Shown here piece after piece: positions 33,857 to 43,179 of a stretch of 64,000 nt of DNA. Made by a program: the position numbers and the translations under genes. This DNA comes from CBDDBU01 sp965226045 (GTDB taxonomy: Bacteria; Pseudomonadota; Alphaproteobacteria; VGEJ01). Every line of letters begins with the position of its first letter. Within the stretch, counting starts at the first letter, position 1. The stretch is from NCBI GenBank assembly GCA_965226045.1, contig CBDDBU010000027.1:221708-285707 (forward strand), read 5' to 3'. Under the pieces are notes generated by a model. That model ran no database searches. It saw only the letters and a list, made by a program, of their open reading frames with translations, and was not told the DNA's origin.

Positions 33857-35671
33857 CTAGGCGGGGTGGCTTCGGGTGGCAACATCTTCGGAGCCGGTTC
33901 CCCTCGCTCCGCGACATACGGCCGTGGTGTCACCGTCGACCTCGACCTCATAGCCGTTGGCCCTGCTCCGCAAGACGACGCCATGGAGCGCCTCGGCGCG
34001 CGCTGCCGACATCCAGCCACGATTGACCGATGCCGCCACTCGCTCGGGGTCCCTCAGCAGGGGATCGCCATACCCGCCGCCGCCGCCCGTGACAAAGCGG
34101 ATTGCTTCGTCGATCGCGCAAATCTCCTGATGAAATGCTGGCAGCCGGACCCAATCGCGGTCCGCGGTCCGCTTGCTTGTGGCGGAAGGCCCGCCGGCCC
34201 CTCCACCCAACACTCCGCGAGCTGGAGTCTCGTCGCCATCGCAGGTGTACATCACCGACATATCGCCTGACGTCGGGCGGTAGATGCCGGTCATCGCTGG
34301 CGCTCCGTCCCAACGACCGGCGCCCGGACTGTCAGGCGCGACCCGTCGCTCCTCTATCAACATCGGGTACATCATCTCGTCGATCTCAATCGAATCGAGT
34401 TGGAGCATGCCGCACGAGTTGGCGCCGTTGTAGGTGAGCCAGCCGTCATAGCCATGCAGCCCCGGACCGGCTGAATAGCCCACCATGATCTGGTTGATGT
34501 AGGGGCGATCGCCGCGCCGGGTGTCACGGCCCGAGATCACGGCGGAGCCGCTGGTGATGACATAACCGCCCTCGGCCAAGCCATGGGGCGCGCCCATTTC
34601 CGCGAAGCAGCATTGAACGGCTGTGATCAGACGATCGTTGACGTTGCTAGTGGCGATCGAGGTGCCGACTGGGTAGCGTGGCCGGCCGACGACGCAACCG
34701 TCGCGCAGCAGGACCCTGATGCGGCTTGCGCTGCCGTCGTTGTGCGGGATAGTTGGATCGAGATTCACGAAGACACCGATGCGGCAGGCGGCTGTCGCGG
34801 TGGCCTCACTCAAGTTGATTCCCCCCGGCACGCAATCGCCGTTGTGGCGGGCATCGACGGTTATGAGGCCTTGTTCTGGATCGACCTCCATGGTTACGCG
34901 AACCGGCACCCCCTCGTCGGCGACGCCAGGCACCGGATCGTGGCGCGTCTCGTAGGACCAGGTGCCGGCGGGTAGCTCGCGGATAGCAGCCGTCGCGCGG
35001 CGTCGACCATAGTCCATCCAGGCCTCGATGAAGGCCGTGATCGTCTCGCGCCCGTAGCGCTCGGTGAGCGCTTTGAGGCGGCGCTCGGCGACCCGACAAG
35101 CTCCTATCTGGGCTTTGTAGTCGCCATACCAGACACTGCTTGCGCGGATTTTCATCAGCCCAATGCGGATGATGTCTGCCTTGTCAGCGAAGTCCTGCTG
35201 AACCCGCACGCACGGAAAGTGCAGGCCCTCCTCCTGGATCGTCGCGGCGTACGGCAGATAGGTCGTGGGCAGTGGCGCCCCGATGTCGGCGTGGTGGCAG
35301 CGCGCGAGCACCCAAAACATCGGCTGGCGGTCGCAATAGACCGGCACGATCACGTCGAGGTCGGCGTGATGAGTGGCGCCGAAGAACGGGCAGTTGTTGA
35401 GGAAGGCGTCGCCCTCGGATACATCGTCGAACAGGTCGGCGATGCTACGGGTACTAAGGTCGAGCGCCGAGATGTGGATGGGAAGCCCGTCCTCGACACT
35501 GATCATACGATGGTCGTAGGTGAGGAGGCCGACCGAAAAATCGCGCGCGCTCTTGATTATGGCCGAGCGGCTGGTGCGAATGATGGTGTTGGTCATCTCG
35601 CGCATGATCGCCTCGAAGCGGCTCGATAGGACCGCGATCAAGAACGGATCGATGGCGGGAGGGGCAGTCAT
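33857..35671 (-). CDS. Hydantoinase/oxoprolinase subunit B (HyuB-like), paralogue 2
   Basis: This 604-residue protein starts MTAPPAIDPFLIAVLSSRFE. It carries FLNNCPFFGATHHADLDVIV, MFWVLARCHHADIGAPLPTT, NDGSASRIRVLLRDGCVVGR and FVTGGGGGYGDPLLRDPERV. Its ATG overlaps the stop of paralogue 3 as ATGA, so translation is coupled. Compared with its neighbours, it has AGGPSATSKRTADRDW where they have RDAACSVNRKR-like segments near residue 490-510, a local divergence that might reflect substrate specialisation. Expected to pair with the HyuA subunit encoded at 29932-31992. Confidence 0.91.
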   Translation of the reverse strand: MTAPPAIDPFLIAVLSSRFEAIMREMTNTIIRTSRSAIIKSARDFSVGLLTYDHRMISVEDGLPIHISALDLSTRSIADLFDDVSEGDAFLNNCPFFGATHHADLDVIVPVYCDRQPMFWVLARCHHADIGAPLPTTYLPYAATIQEEGLHFPCVRVQQDFADKADIIRIGLMKIRASSVWYGDYKAQIGACRVAERRLKALTERYGRETITAFIEAWMDYGRRRATAAIRELPAGTWSYETRHDPVPGVADEGVPVRVTMEVDPEQGLITVDARHNGDCVPGGINLSEATATAACRIGVFVNLDPTIPHNDGSASRIRVLLRDGCVVGRPRYPVGTSIATSNVNDRLITAVQCCFAEMGAPHGLAEGGYVITSGSAVISGRDTRRGDRPYINQIMVGYSAGPGLHGYDGWLTYNGANSCGMLQLDSIEIDEMMYPMLIEERRVAPDSPGAGRWDGAPAMTGIYRPTSGDMSVMYTCDGDETPARGVLGGGAGGPSATSKRTADRDWVRLPAFHQEICAIDEAIRFVTGGGGGYGDPLLRDPERVAASVNRGWMSAARAEALHGVVLRSRANGYEVEVDGDTTAVCRGARGTGSEDVATRSHPA

Positions 35672-37521
35672 TCCGTGGCTCCAGCCCGCAAAGTCGCGGT
35701 CCGCTCGCGATCCACGACATACTGAATACCGTCAGCTGCGGCGGTCAGGGCGACTCCATAATGTTCCTCGGCCCGTGGTGTCGAGAGCCAGCCTCGGTTG
35801 ACCGCGGCGGCGACGCGCTCGGGCTCGCGCAATCGGGGGTCGCCGTAGCCACCACCGCCGCCAGCGACGAACTGCACCATTTCGCCGGGCTGGCATACCT
35901 CCTGGTGAAACGAGGGCAGATCGATCCAGCGCCCGTCCTTGAGGCGCTTCCGATTGACGGAGCACGCCGCGTCGCGGCCGCCGGCAACGCCGCGTGCCGG
36001 GTTCTGGTCGCCATCGCTACCGTAGATCACCCGCATCTCGCCGGTCGACGGGCCATAAGTGCCCATTATCGCCGGCGCCCCATCCCACTGGCCGGGGCCG
36101 AGGGTGTCGGGCGCGGCCCGTCGCTCCTCAATGATGATCGGGTACATGCTCTCGTCGATTTCGATCGAGTCGAGCTTGGTCATGCCGCAACAGTCGGCGT
36201 CGTTGTAGGTGAGCCAGCCATCGTAGCCGTGCAAACCGGGCCCGCCCGAGTAGCCAACGAACACCTGGTTGACGTACGGGCGCTCCTGCATTGCCGTGTC
36301 GATTCCCGATATCACACCGACGCCACATGCGTGCATCGCGCCGCCCTCGGCCATGCCATGGGGCATCCCCATCTGGGCGAAACAGCCGACGACGGCGTTG
36401 ATGAGACGGTCGTTGACATTGGTGGTGGCCACCGATGTGCCGACCGGGTATCTGGGTCGGCCCACGATGCAGCCGTCGCGCAGCAGCACCCGGATGCGGC
36501 TCGAGCTCCCCTGGTTGTGAGGGATGGTGGGATCGAGGTTAACGAACACGCCGATACGACAGGCCCCGGTCGCCGTCGCCTCCGACAGGTTGATCCCGCC
36601 CGCGACGCAATCGATGTTGTCGCGAGCATCGACGGTGATCATCCCCGCCTCGGGGTCGACGCTTACCGTGGCGGTGACCGGAATTCCCTCTGCCGCGACG
36701 CCCGGCACCGGGTCGTGGCGGGTAGTGTAGCTCCAGGTGCCGGCCGGCAATGCACGGATCGCGGCGATCGCGCGGCGCGCGCCATACGCCATCCAGGCCT
36801 CGATGAAGTCTTCGATCAGCTCGCGACCGTAACGCTCCACCAGCTCGCCCAGCCGCCGCTCGGCGATACGGCAGGCGCCCAGCTGCGCCTTAAGATCGCC
36901 GTGCCAGATATTGCTCGCGCGTATGCGCGTGAGCCCGATGCGGACGATGTCGTCGCAATCGCGCCCGTCGCGCTGGAAGCGCACACACGGAAAATGCAGC
37001 CCTTCTTCGTAAATCGTGGCCGCCCGAGGCAGGTATGTGGTCGGCGAGGGCGCTCCCATATCGGCGTGGTGGCAACGCGCGAGCGCCCAGAACATCGGCT
37101 TGCCCTCACAGAATACCGGCGTCACCACATCGATGTCGGCGTGATGGGTGCCGCCGGTGTAGGGGCAGTTGTTAAGGAAGGCGTCGCCCTCGGTGATATC
37201 GTCGAAAAACCCAGAGATGTGGCTGGTGCTCAACTCAAGCGCCGTGATGTGGATGGGCACGCCGTCCTCGACGCTAATCAGACGGTGGTCGTGGGTCAAC
37301 AACCCGACCGAGAAATCCCGCGCGTTCTTGACGACGGCCGAGCGACTCGCCCGCAAGATCGTGTTGGTCATTTCGCGCATGATCGCCTCAAAGCGGCTCG
37401 ACAGAACCGCGATCATGAACGGATCGATTTGCGCGCCCTTGACCAATGGCACTCCCTTCAGCGTCTGATGGTAGCGCGGATCGGTTGCCGGGGGTATTCG
37501 GCCATAGGCGCTTTCTGGCAT
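35668..37521 (-). CDS. Hydantoinase/oxoprolinase subunit B (HyuB-like), paralogue 3
   Basis: This protein is 617 residues from the ATG at 37521 (MPESAYGRIPP). A GTG at about 37452 would give 594 residues, closer to the two paralogues, and would leave about 90 bp instead of 21 bp to the divergent amidohydrolase start, enough for a promoter. Motifs are IDPFMIAVLSSRFEAIMREM, FLNNCPYTGGTHHADIDVVT, MFWALARCHHADMGAPSPTT and FVAGGGGGYGDPRLREPERV. It is the first gene of the minus-strand series that runs to 14156. A longer upstream reading is ruled out because it lies across the amidohydrolase gene. Confidence 0.9.
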   Translation of the reverse strand: MPESAYGRIPPATDPRYHQTLKGVPLVKGAQIDPFMIAVLSSRFEAIMREMTNTILRASRSAVVKNARDFSVGLLTHDHRLISVEDGVPIHITALELSTSHISGFFDDITEGDAFLNNCPYTGGTHHADIDVVTPVFCEGKPMFWALARCHHADMGAPSPTTYLPRAATIYEEGLHFPCVRFQRDGRDCDDIVRIGLTRIRASNIWHGDLKAQLGACRIAERRLGELVERYGRELIEDFIEAWMAYGARRAIAAIRALPAGTWSYTTRHDPVPGVAAEGIPVTATVSVDPEAGMITVDARDNIDCVAGGINLSEATATGACRIGVFVNLDPTIPHNQGSSSRIRVLLRDGCIVGRPRYPVGTSVATTNVNDRLINAVVGCFAQMGMPHGMAEGGAMHACGVGVISGIDTAMQERPYVNQVFVGYSGGPGLHGYDGWLTYNDADCCGMTKLDSIEIDESMYPIIIEERRAAPDTLGPGQWDGAPAIMGTYGPSTGEMRVIYGSDGDQNPARGVAGGRDAACSVNRKRLKDGRWIDLPSFHQEVCQPGEMVQFVAGGGGGYGDPRLREPERVAAAVNRGWLSTPRAEEHYGVALTAAADGIQYVVDRERTATLRAGATE

Positions 37522-37542
37522 CGGTGTTATCGTTTCCCAGAT

Positions 37543-38916
37543 ATGCGCACGTATTTTCTCGCCGGACGAATGTTTTCGGGCCTCGATTTGGGGGTTGTAG
37601 AGAACCAAACGATCGTCGTCGACGACGGACGCATTACCTATCTTGGCTCCGCAGAAGAGGGACCGAGGCCGCGCCGCCGCGACAAGGTGGTCGACCACTC
37701 GAACTTCTTCGTGATGCCCGGCATGATCGACCTCCACGTCCATCTCGCTTACGGCAACGCCAAATCGGCGGAGGACATCGACCTCTACGCATCCGTGGAG
37801 TTCCGCGCCTTGCGCGGCCTCTTTTTGGCGCAGAACGTGCTGGCCTCTGGCTTTACCTCGATCCTCGATCCCGGGACGTCAGGGCGGGTCTCTCTCGCCA
37901 TTCGCGATGCCATTAACGCTAACCTCTTTCCCGGTCCGCGTATTACGGCGTGCGGCCCCTACATCACCTCTCGCCAGGGGGTGACCGACACCTACCCGAC
38001 GTGGATCGGTGTGCCCGAAACCTCGATCGGCCGGCTGGCCCGTAACAGGGCCGAGGGAATCGAAGAGATTCGCCTCCAGACCAAGGACGGCGTCGACTGC
38101 ATCAAGTTGGCCCTCGACGGGTTTATCACCAATGAAGCGGGGGAGCCGATCGCGGCGTACAACGAGGAAGAAACGCTCGCCATGGTGACCGAGGCGCATC
38201 GGCTAGGCCGCCGCGTGGTCGCTCACGCCCGGGGCTCGGAGGCCGTGCGCTACGCCGCGCGCGCTGGGGTCGAGCTGATCTGCCACGCCTCGTGGATCGA
38301 CGACGAGGGGATCGAACTGGCGCTCGCCAATGGTTGCGCGCTCTGCCCGACCCTAACCTACCCGTACAACATCGCGGAATTCACCCAACCCAGCGAGCCG
38401 GCGGCTCGGCGCCGGCGACCCGAACAGAGTCGGCAGGAACTTGAGATCGCCTACGCAAACTTGGAACGCGCCTTTCGGGCCGGGGTTCCGCTGACGATCG
38501 GCACCGACACCGGGTTCGCCACCACGCCGTGCGGCGAGTGGCATGCGCGCGAGCTCGCGCTATTGGTGGAGCATGTCGGCCTGAGCCCGGCAGAGGCGCT
38601 CCGTTGCGCCACCTCTGTGAGCGCTGGGCTGTTGCGCGACGGCGATATGGTGGGGGCAATCGAGGCGGGCCGGCACGCCGACTTCGTGGTCATAGACGGT
38701 GATCCGTTGGCCGATATCACGGTCCTCCTCGATCCCGATCGGTTGCATGCCGTTTACCTCGGCGGCGAGTTGGCATCGATGGAGCGTCGCGGCTACGACC
38801 CGCGACAGGTGAGCGAGTTCTCTTTCGGCAACTGGAACGAGGTTTATACCCGGGATAGGGTCGCCGAAATAACATCCACGCAGCGGCCCGCCAAGCGGGT
38901 CTTGCGCGCTGTCTGA
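37543..38916 (+). CDS. Amidohydrolase family protein (imidazolonepropionase/prolidase-like)
   Basis: This 457-residue metal-dependent hydrolase starts at the ATG at 37543 (MRTYFLAGRMFSG). The metal-binding HxH is in MPGMIDLHVHLAYG, the bridging lysine region in DGVDCIKLALDG, further histidines in VVAHARG and LICHASWID, and the metal Asp in PLTIGTDTGFATTP. The N- and C-terminal beta segments (VEAGRHADFVVIDGDPLADI-type AGRHADFVVIDGD) are typical of subtype I amidohydrolases. It is divergent from the HyuB series and heads the plus-strand catabolic set. It may open a cyclic or linear amide produced by or feeding the hydantoinases. Confidence 0.9.
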   Translation: MRTYFLAGRMFSGLDLGVVENQTIVVDDGRITYLGSAEEGPRPRRRDKVVDHSNFFVMPGMIDLHVHLAYGNAKSAEDIDLYASVEFRALRGLFLAQNVLASGFTSILDPGTSGRVSLAIRDAINANLFPGPRITACGPYITSRQGVTDTYPTWIGVPETSIGRLARNRAEGIEEIRLQTKDGVDCIKLALDGFITNEAGEPIAAYNEEETLAMVTEAHRLGRRVVAHARGSEAVRYAARAGVELICHASWIDDEGIELALANGCALCPTLTYPYNIAEFTQPSEPAARRRRPEQSRQELEIAYANLERAFRAGVPLTIGTDTGFATTPCGEWHARELALLVEHVGLSPAEALRCATSVSAGLLRDGDMVGAIEAGRHADFVVIDGDPLADITVLLDPDRLHAVYLGGELASMERRGYDPRQVSEFSFGNWNEVYTRDRVAEITSTQRPAKRVLRAV

Positions 38917-38935
38917 ACGCGCGAAAGGCACATCC

Positions 38936-40009
38936 ATGACCGGTATCAGAATCGACCTTTGGGGCGATTCCATCACCAAACCGACGCTCGAGATGAAGCG
39001 CTTCATGATGGATGCGGAGGTCGGCAACGAGGTCGAGGGCGAAGACCCCACGGCCGATCGCCTGTGCGAGATGGTGGCCGATCTTTTGGGCAAGGAGAAA
39101 GCCCTTTTCGTTGCCTCGGGTACGATGGCTAACGAGGTCGCGTTCCGCGTGTTCTGCCAGCCCGGCGATGAGATTATTCTCGACCAATCGGCCCATCCGC
39201 TGCACACCGAGGTCGGCGGCCCGGCCGCCTTGTCGGGGGCGATGACGCGGCCCGTGACGGGCGTACGTGGCGTCTTTACGGCGGGCCAGCTTGAGGCCGC
39301 GATCCGACCGTCAAGTCGGCAGAATCCTCGCTCGAGGCTTGTCTCGGTCGAGCAGACGACGAATCTCGGCGGGGGCAAGATCTGGCCGATCGAGACCACG
39401 ACCGAGGTCGCCGAAACCGCCCACCGCCACGGCCTGGCCGCCCATTTGGACGGCGCACGCCTGATGAACGCGGTGGTCGCGTCCGGCGTATCGGCGCGGG
39501 ACTACGCGGCGCCCTTCGATTCGGTCTTCATCGCTTTGACCAAGGGCCTTGGTTGCCCCATCGGTAGCGTGCTCGCCGGCTCGGCCGACTTCATCGACCA
39601 GGCGTGGCGCTGGCGCCAACAGTTCGGCGGCGGCATGCGCCAAGTCGGCATTATCGCGGCCGCTGGCATCTACGCGCTGGAGAACAATATCGAGCGGCTG
39701 GCCGAGGATCACGAAAACGCGCAAGTGTTGGCCCGTGGTCTGGGCGCGATTCCTGGCGTCGAGATCGACCCGAGGGAGGTCGAGACCAACATCGTCCATT
39801 TCGGCGTCGCCGGTGTTGGCCTGAGCGCGCCGGCGATCAGCGATGCGTTGGCCACCGAGGGCGTGCGCATCCGCGCGATCGGCCCGACGCGTATGCGGGC
39901 CCTCACTCAGCTCGAAGTCAATCGCGCCGACATCGAGGAGGCTGTGGCGATTTTCGGCCGCGTCGTCGAGGGCAGCGCGCCGGCGCGGCGGCGCGCTGCC
40001 GGCGCATGA
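38936..40009 (+). CDS. Threonine aldolase-like (GLY1 type) PLP enzyme
   Basis: This 357-residue fold-type I PLP lyase has the N-terminal IDLWGDSITKPTLEMKRFM (the usual DLRSDTVTxPT segment), EDPTADRLCEMVADLLGKE, FVASGTMANEVAF, HLDGARLMNAVVASG and the PLP lysine in FIALTKGLGCPIGSVLAG. Low-specificity threonine aldolases split beta-hydroxy-alpha-amino acids into glycine and an aldehyde. The N-terminal LWGDSITKP variation suggests a divergent substrate. It follows the amidohydrolase gene by 19 bp and precedes an SDR gene, so it is part of the same operon. Confidence 0.88.
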   Translation: MTGIRIDLWGDSITKPTLEMKRFMMDAEVGNEVEGEDPTADRLCEMVADLLGKEKALFVASGTMANEVAFRVFCQPGDEIILDQSAHPLHTEVGGPAALSGAMTRPVTGVRGVFTAGQLEAAIRPSSRQNPRSRLVSVEQTTNLGGGKIWPIETTTEVAETAHRHGLAAHLDGARLMNAVVASGVSARDYAAPFDSVFIALTKGLGCPIGSVLAGSADFIDQAWRWRQQFGGGMRQVGIIAAAGIYALENNIERLAEDHENAQVLARGLGAIPGVEIDPREVETNIVHFGVAGVGLSAPAISDALATEGVRIRAIGPTRMRALTQLEVNRADIEEAVAIFGRVVEGSAPARRRAAGA

Positions 40010-40034
40010 CGGGACCACAGCGGGGGCACGGTTG

Positions 40035-40790
40035 ATGAGGCTCAAGGATAAAGTCGCGATCGTCACGGGCGGCTCGCAAGGGCTAGGCGAGGTCATTTGC
40101 AAGCGCTACGCCGCCGAAGGCGCCAGCGTCGCGGTCCTGAACCACGCCCATCCCGACAAGGGCCAGGCAGTCGTCAAAGGGATCGAGGCGGCCGGTGGCA
40201 AGGCGACCTACGTGTGTGGCGACATCGTCAAGGTGGGTGATACCGAGCGTGTCGTCGCCGAGGTTATCGAAGCGTTCGGCACGGTCGACATTCTGGTCAA
40301 CAATGCGGGCGTCTACCGCAAGGTGACGATCGAGGAGACCAGCGAAAAGGACTGGGACGACACCATCGACGTCAATCTGAAGGGCGCCTTCATGATGGTC
40401 CGTGCGGTCCTGCCCGAATACAAACGCAAGGGGCGCGGCAAGGTCATCAACATCTCCTCGGTGGCCGGGGTCGGCGGCTTTCCCGGGGCGGTCGCCTATT
40501 GCGCGAGCAAAGGGGGACTACATGTAATGACCAAGGCGATGTGCCTTGAGCTTTCGCGGTTCGGCATCAATGTGAACACCCTCTCACCGGGCAGCTTCGT
40601 CACCCCGACCAACCAATATCTTCGCGACGACGAGGAATGGTGCGCTAAGATGCGCGAACGCACCGCGACTGGCGGCGACTTCGTGCCGGCCGAGGAACTG
40701 ACGGGGGCTGCGGTGTTTCTGGCCTCTGAAGAAGCCAACTATGTTCATGGGGCCAACCTTGCTCTCGACGAGGGTTGGACCGCGTGGTGA
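40035..40790 (+). CDS. SDR-family oxidoreductase (FabG-like)
   Basis: This 251-residue classical SDR starts at the ATG at 40035 (MRLKDKVAIVTGGSQGLGEV). It has the NNAG motif (ILVNNAGVYRKVTIEE), the catalytic Ser in INISSVAGVGGFPG and Tyr/Lys in VAYCASKGGLHVM, and the C-terminal LASEEANYVHGANLALDEGW. It is an NAD(P)-dependent ketone reductase or alcohol dehydrogenase. It lies 25 bp after the threonine aldolase-like gene and 57 bp before the aminotransferase gene, in the same direction. Confidence 0.9.
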   Translation: MRLKDKVAIVTGGSQGLGEVICKRYAAEGASVAVLNHAHPDKGQAVVKGIEAAGGKATYVCGDIVKVGDTERVVAEVIEAFGTVDILVNNAGVYRKVTIEETSEKDWDDTIDVNLKGAFMMVRAVLPEYKRKGRGKVINISSVAGVGGFPGAVAYCASKGGLHVMTKAMCLELSRFGINVNTLSPGSFVTPTNQYLRDDEEWCAKMRERTATGGDFVPAEELTGAAVFLASEEANYVHGANLALDEGWTAW

Positions 40791-40847
40791 AGATGGATAA
40801 CGCACGAGCCTCCACCGACCAAACACGATGACGAGGAGCCGCCGCAG

Positions 40848-42182
40848 ATGAGTGCATCGACCGCCACCATTAGCCGCAACGATCTTGAATCCTGCTGGAA
40901 GCCGTTTACGTCCAACAAACAGTTCAAATCGAAGCCGCGGATGTACGTGGCCGCCAAGGGCATGCACTACATCACCGATGACAATCGCAAGATCATCGAT
41001 GGCAGTGCCGGCATGTGGTGCGTCAACGCTGGTCACTGCCACGACAAGATCGTCACTGCGGTGCAAGAGCAGGTGGCGCGAATGGACTATTCGACCGCCT
41101 TCCAAGCGGGCCATCCGGCTGAGTTCGAGGTGGCGGCCAAGCTTGCGCTGATGGCGCCGGGCGATCTCGATCACGTGGTGTTCGCCAACTCGGGCTCCGA
41201 GGCGGTCGACACCGCGCTCAAGATCGCTATCGCCTATCACCGCCTGCGCGGCGATGGCACCCGCACGCGCTTGATCGGCCGCGAGCGTGGCTATCACGGC
41301 GTTGGGTTCGGCGGTACCTCGGTCGGCGGTATGGTCAACAACCGCAAGTTCTACGGCCCGCTGTTGAACGGCGTCGATCATCTGCCCCACACCCATGACC
41401 CCGACAACAATCGGTTCTCCCGCGGTCAGCCGGCCACGGGCGCGCACCTGGCCGAGGCGCTCGAGGGCTTGGTGGCGCTGCACGACGCCTCGACCATCGC
41501 TGCGGTGATCGTTGAGCCGATGGCGGGTTCGACCGGCGTGCTGGTGCCGCCGGTGGGCTATCTAGAGCGCTTGCGCGAGATTTGCACCAAGCACGGCATT
41601 CTCCTGATTTTCGACGAGGTGATTACCGCGTTCGGCCGCATCGGCTATCCGTTCGTGTCGGAGCGGCTGGGCATCGTCCCCGACATGATCACGATGGCCA
41701 AGGGCCTGACCAACGCCACGGTGCCGATGAGCGGGGTGATGGTGCGGGGCGGGATCTACGAGACCTTCATCGAGGCGGCGGCCGAGAACTCCGTCGATCT
41801 CTTTCACGGATACACCTATTCCGGCCACCCGCTGGCCACCGCCGCCGCCAAGGCGACGCTTGAGGTCTACCAGGAAGAAGGGTTGTTTGAGCGCGCGCGC
41901 GATCTGGAGCCGTACTGGGAGGATGCCGTCCACAGCTTGAGCGATGCTCGCCATGTCGTCGACATCCGGAGTTGGGGCTTGGTCAGCGCCTTCGAGCTTG
42001 AGTCGATCGAGGGCAAGCCCACCGCGCGTGCCTTTGACGTATTCATGCGCTGTTGGGACCGCGGACTGACTTTCCGCACCGCCGGGGACACGGTCGCGTG
42101 GTCGCCACCCCTGATCGTCGAGAAAAGCCACATCGACGAGATGGTTGGCATTCTCCGCGATGTGCTTAGCGAGACGCCTTAG
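40848..42182 (+). CDS. Class III omega-amino acid aminotransferase
   Basis: This 444-residue protein shows N-terminal CWKPFTSNKQFKSKPRMYV, IIDGSAGMWCVNAGHCHDKI, VVFANSGSEAVDTALKIAI, YHGVGFGGTSVGG, the PLP Asp in ILLIFDEVITAFGR and the Schiff-base lysine in DMITMAKGLTNATVPMSGV. The segments are those of beta-alanine/omega-amino acid:pyruvate aminotransferases. It would turn an omega-amino acid, such as one released by lactam opening, into a semialdehyde. It is distinct from the HemL-like aminotransferase at 19858-21189, so the island encodes two aminotransferases of different subgroups. Confidence 0.91.
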   Translation: MSASTATISRNDLESCWKPFTSNKQFKSKPRMYVAAKGMHYITDDNRKIIDGSAGMWCVNAGHCHDKIVTAVQEQVARMDYSTAFQAGHPAEFEVAAKLALMAPGDLDHVVFANSGSEAVDTALKIAIAYHRLRGDGTRTRLIGRERGYHGVGFGGTSVGGMVNNRKFYGPLLNGVDHLPHTHDPDNNRFSRGQPATGAHLAEALEGLVALHDASTIAAVIVEPMAGSTGVLVPPVGYLERLREICTKHGILLIFDEVITAFGRIGYPFVSERLGIVPDMITMAKGLTNATVPMSGVMVRGGIYETFIEAAAENSVDLFHGYTYSGHPLATAAAKATLEVYQEEGLFERARDLEPYWEDAVHSLSDARHVVDIRSWGLVSAFELESIEGKPTARAFDVFMRCWDRGLTFRTAGDTVAWSPPLIVEKSHIDEMVGILRDVLSETP

Positions 42183-42229
42183 GCGACGTCGGCACGGGCG
42201 AAAAGCCAAGGACTAGCGAGAGGAAGTTC

Positions 42230-43099
42230 ATGCGAATCGGCGTCGTATTTCCACAGACCGAGATCGGCGGTGACCCGACGGCGGTGCGCGACTATGCCCA
42301 GGCCGCCGAATCCCTTGGCTACGATCACTTGCTTGCCTACGACCACGTTGTCGGCGCCAATTCTGCCAGTCGACCGGGGTGGTCCGGCTCCTACGATCAT
42401 GCGGACTCATTCCACGAGCCGTTCGTCCTCTACGGTTACCTTGCCGGGTTGACCGAGCGGATCGAGTTGGTCACGGGCATCATCATCCTGCCGCAGCGGC
42501 AAACCGTGCTCGTCGCCAAGCAAACAGCGGCGGTCGACGTGTTGAGCGGGGGGCGTCTGCGCCTCGGCATTGGCATCGGCTGGAATGAGGTGGAGTACCA
42601 AGCACTGGGCGAGCGTTTCGACAATCGTGGGCGGCGCTCGGAGGAGCAGATCGAGGTGCTGCGCCGATTGTGGACCGAGGAGTTGGTCACCTTTGAGGGT
42701 GATTGGCACAAGATCACCGACGCCGGCCTCAATCCACTACCCGTGCAGCGGCCCATCCCGGTCTGGTTGGGTGGTGAGGCCGAGGCCGTGTTGCGCCGCG
42801 TCGGTCGCATCGGCGACGGTTGGTTCCCGCTGGGCCCCCCAGGCGACCGGGTCCGCGCGCAAATCGAGACCGTGCGCGGCCACGCCCGCGAGGCGGGGCG
42901 TGACGCCAGCTCGATCGGTATCGAGGGCTTCGTGAGGCTGCACGAGGGTGGTCCCGAGCACTGCGCGCAGGAGGCCGCGGCATGGCGAGAGATCGGCGCG
43001 ACCCACCTCTCGATCGATACCATGAAGGCGGGTCTCGACGGTCCTCAAGGCCATATCGACGCCATCCGGCGCTTCAAGGAAACGCTGGCCAACACCTAG
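42230..43099 (+). CDS. LLM-class flavin-dependent oxidoreductase (F420-type)
   Basis: This 289-residue protein starts MRIGVVFPQTEIGGDP. It has LLAYDHVVGANSASRPGW, LVTGIIILPQRQTVLVAKQ, AAVDVLSGGRLRLGIGIGWNEVEY and RPIPVWLGGEAEAVLRRVGRIGDGW. The pattern is that of the TIGR03619-like F420-dependent subgroup, although FMN is possible. GAGAGGAAG precedes the ATG. Its stop codon TAG (43097-43099) forms part of the CTAG at which IS1182 copy C inserted, so the reading frame is unaffected. It is the last gene of the plus-strand catabolic set. Confidence 0.88.
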   Translation: MRIGVVFPQTEIGGDPTAVRDYAQAAESLGYDHLLAYDHVVGANSASRPGWSGSYDHADSFHEPFVLYGYLAGLTERIELVTGIIILPQRQTVLVAKQTAAVDVLSGGRLRLGIGIGWNEVEYQALGERFDNRGRRSEEQIEVLRRLWTEELVTFEGDWHKITDAGLNPLPVQRPIPVWLGGEAEAVLRRVGRIGDGWFPLGPPGDRVRAQIETVRGHAREAGRDASSIGIEGFVRLHEGGPEHCAQEAAAWREIGATHLSIDTMKAGLDGPQGHIDAIRRFKETLANT

Positions 43100-43179
43100 C
43101 AGCCTGTCGGACTTGAGCCGGGAGTCGAAATAGGATTCGATGGTATCAGTTGATTTGCCCGCGCGTGATGGAGGCCGTC

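Noticed and set aside
35761..37542. Upstream extension of the amidohydrolase frame by almost 600 codons
   Set aside because: It lies antisense to the HyuB paralogue 3; the amidohydrolase N-terminus is complete from 37543.
37522..37743. Longer N-terminus of HyuB paralogue 3
   Set aside because: It reads antisense through the start of the amidohydrolase gene and has no similarity to the other HyuB proteins.
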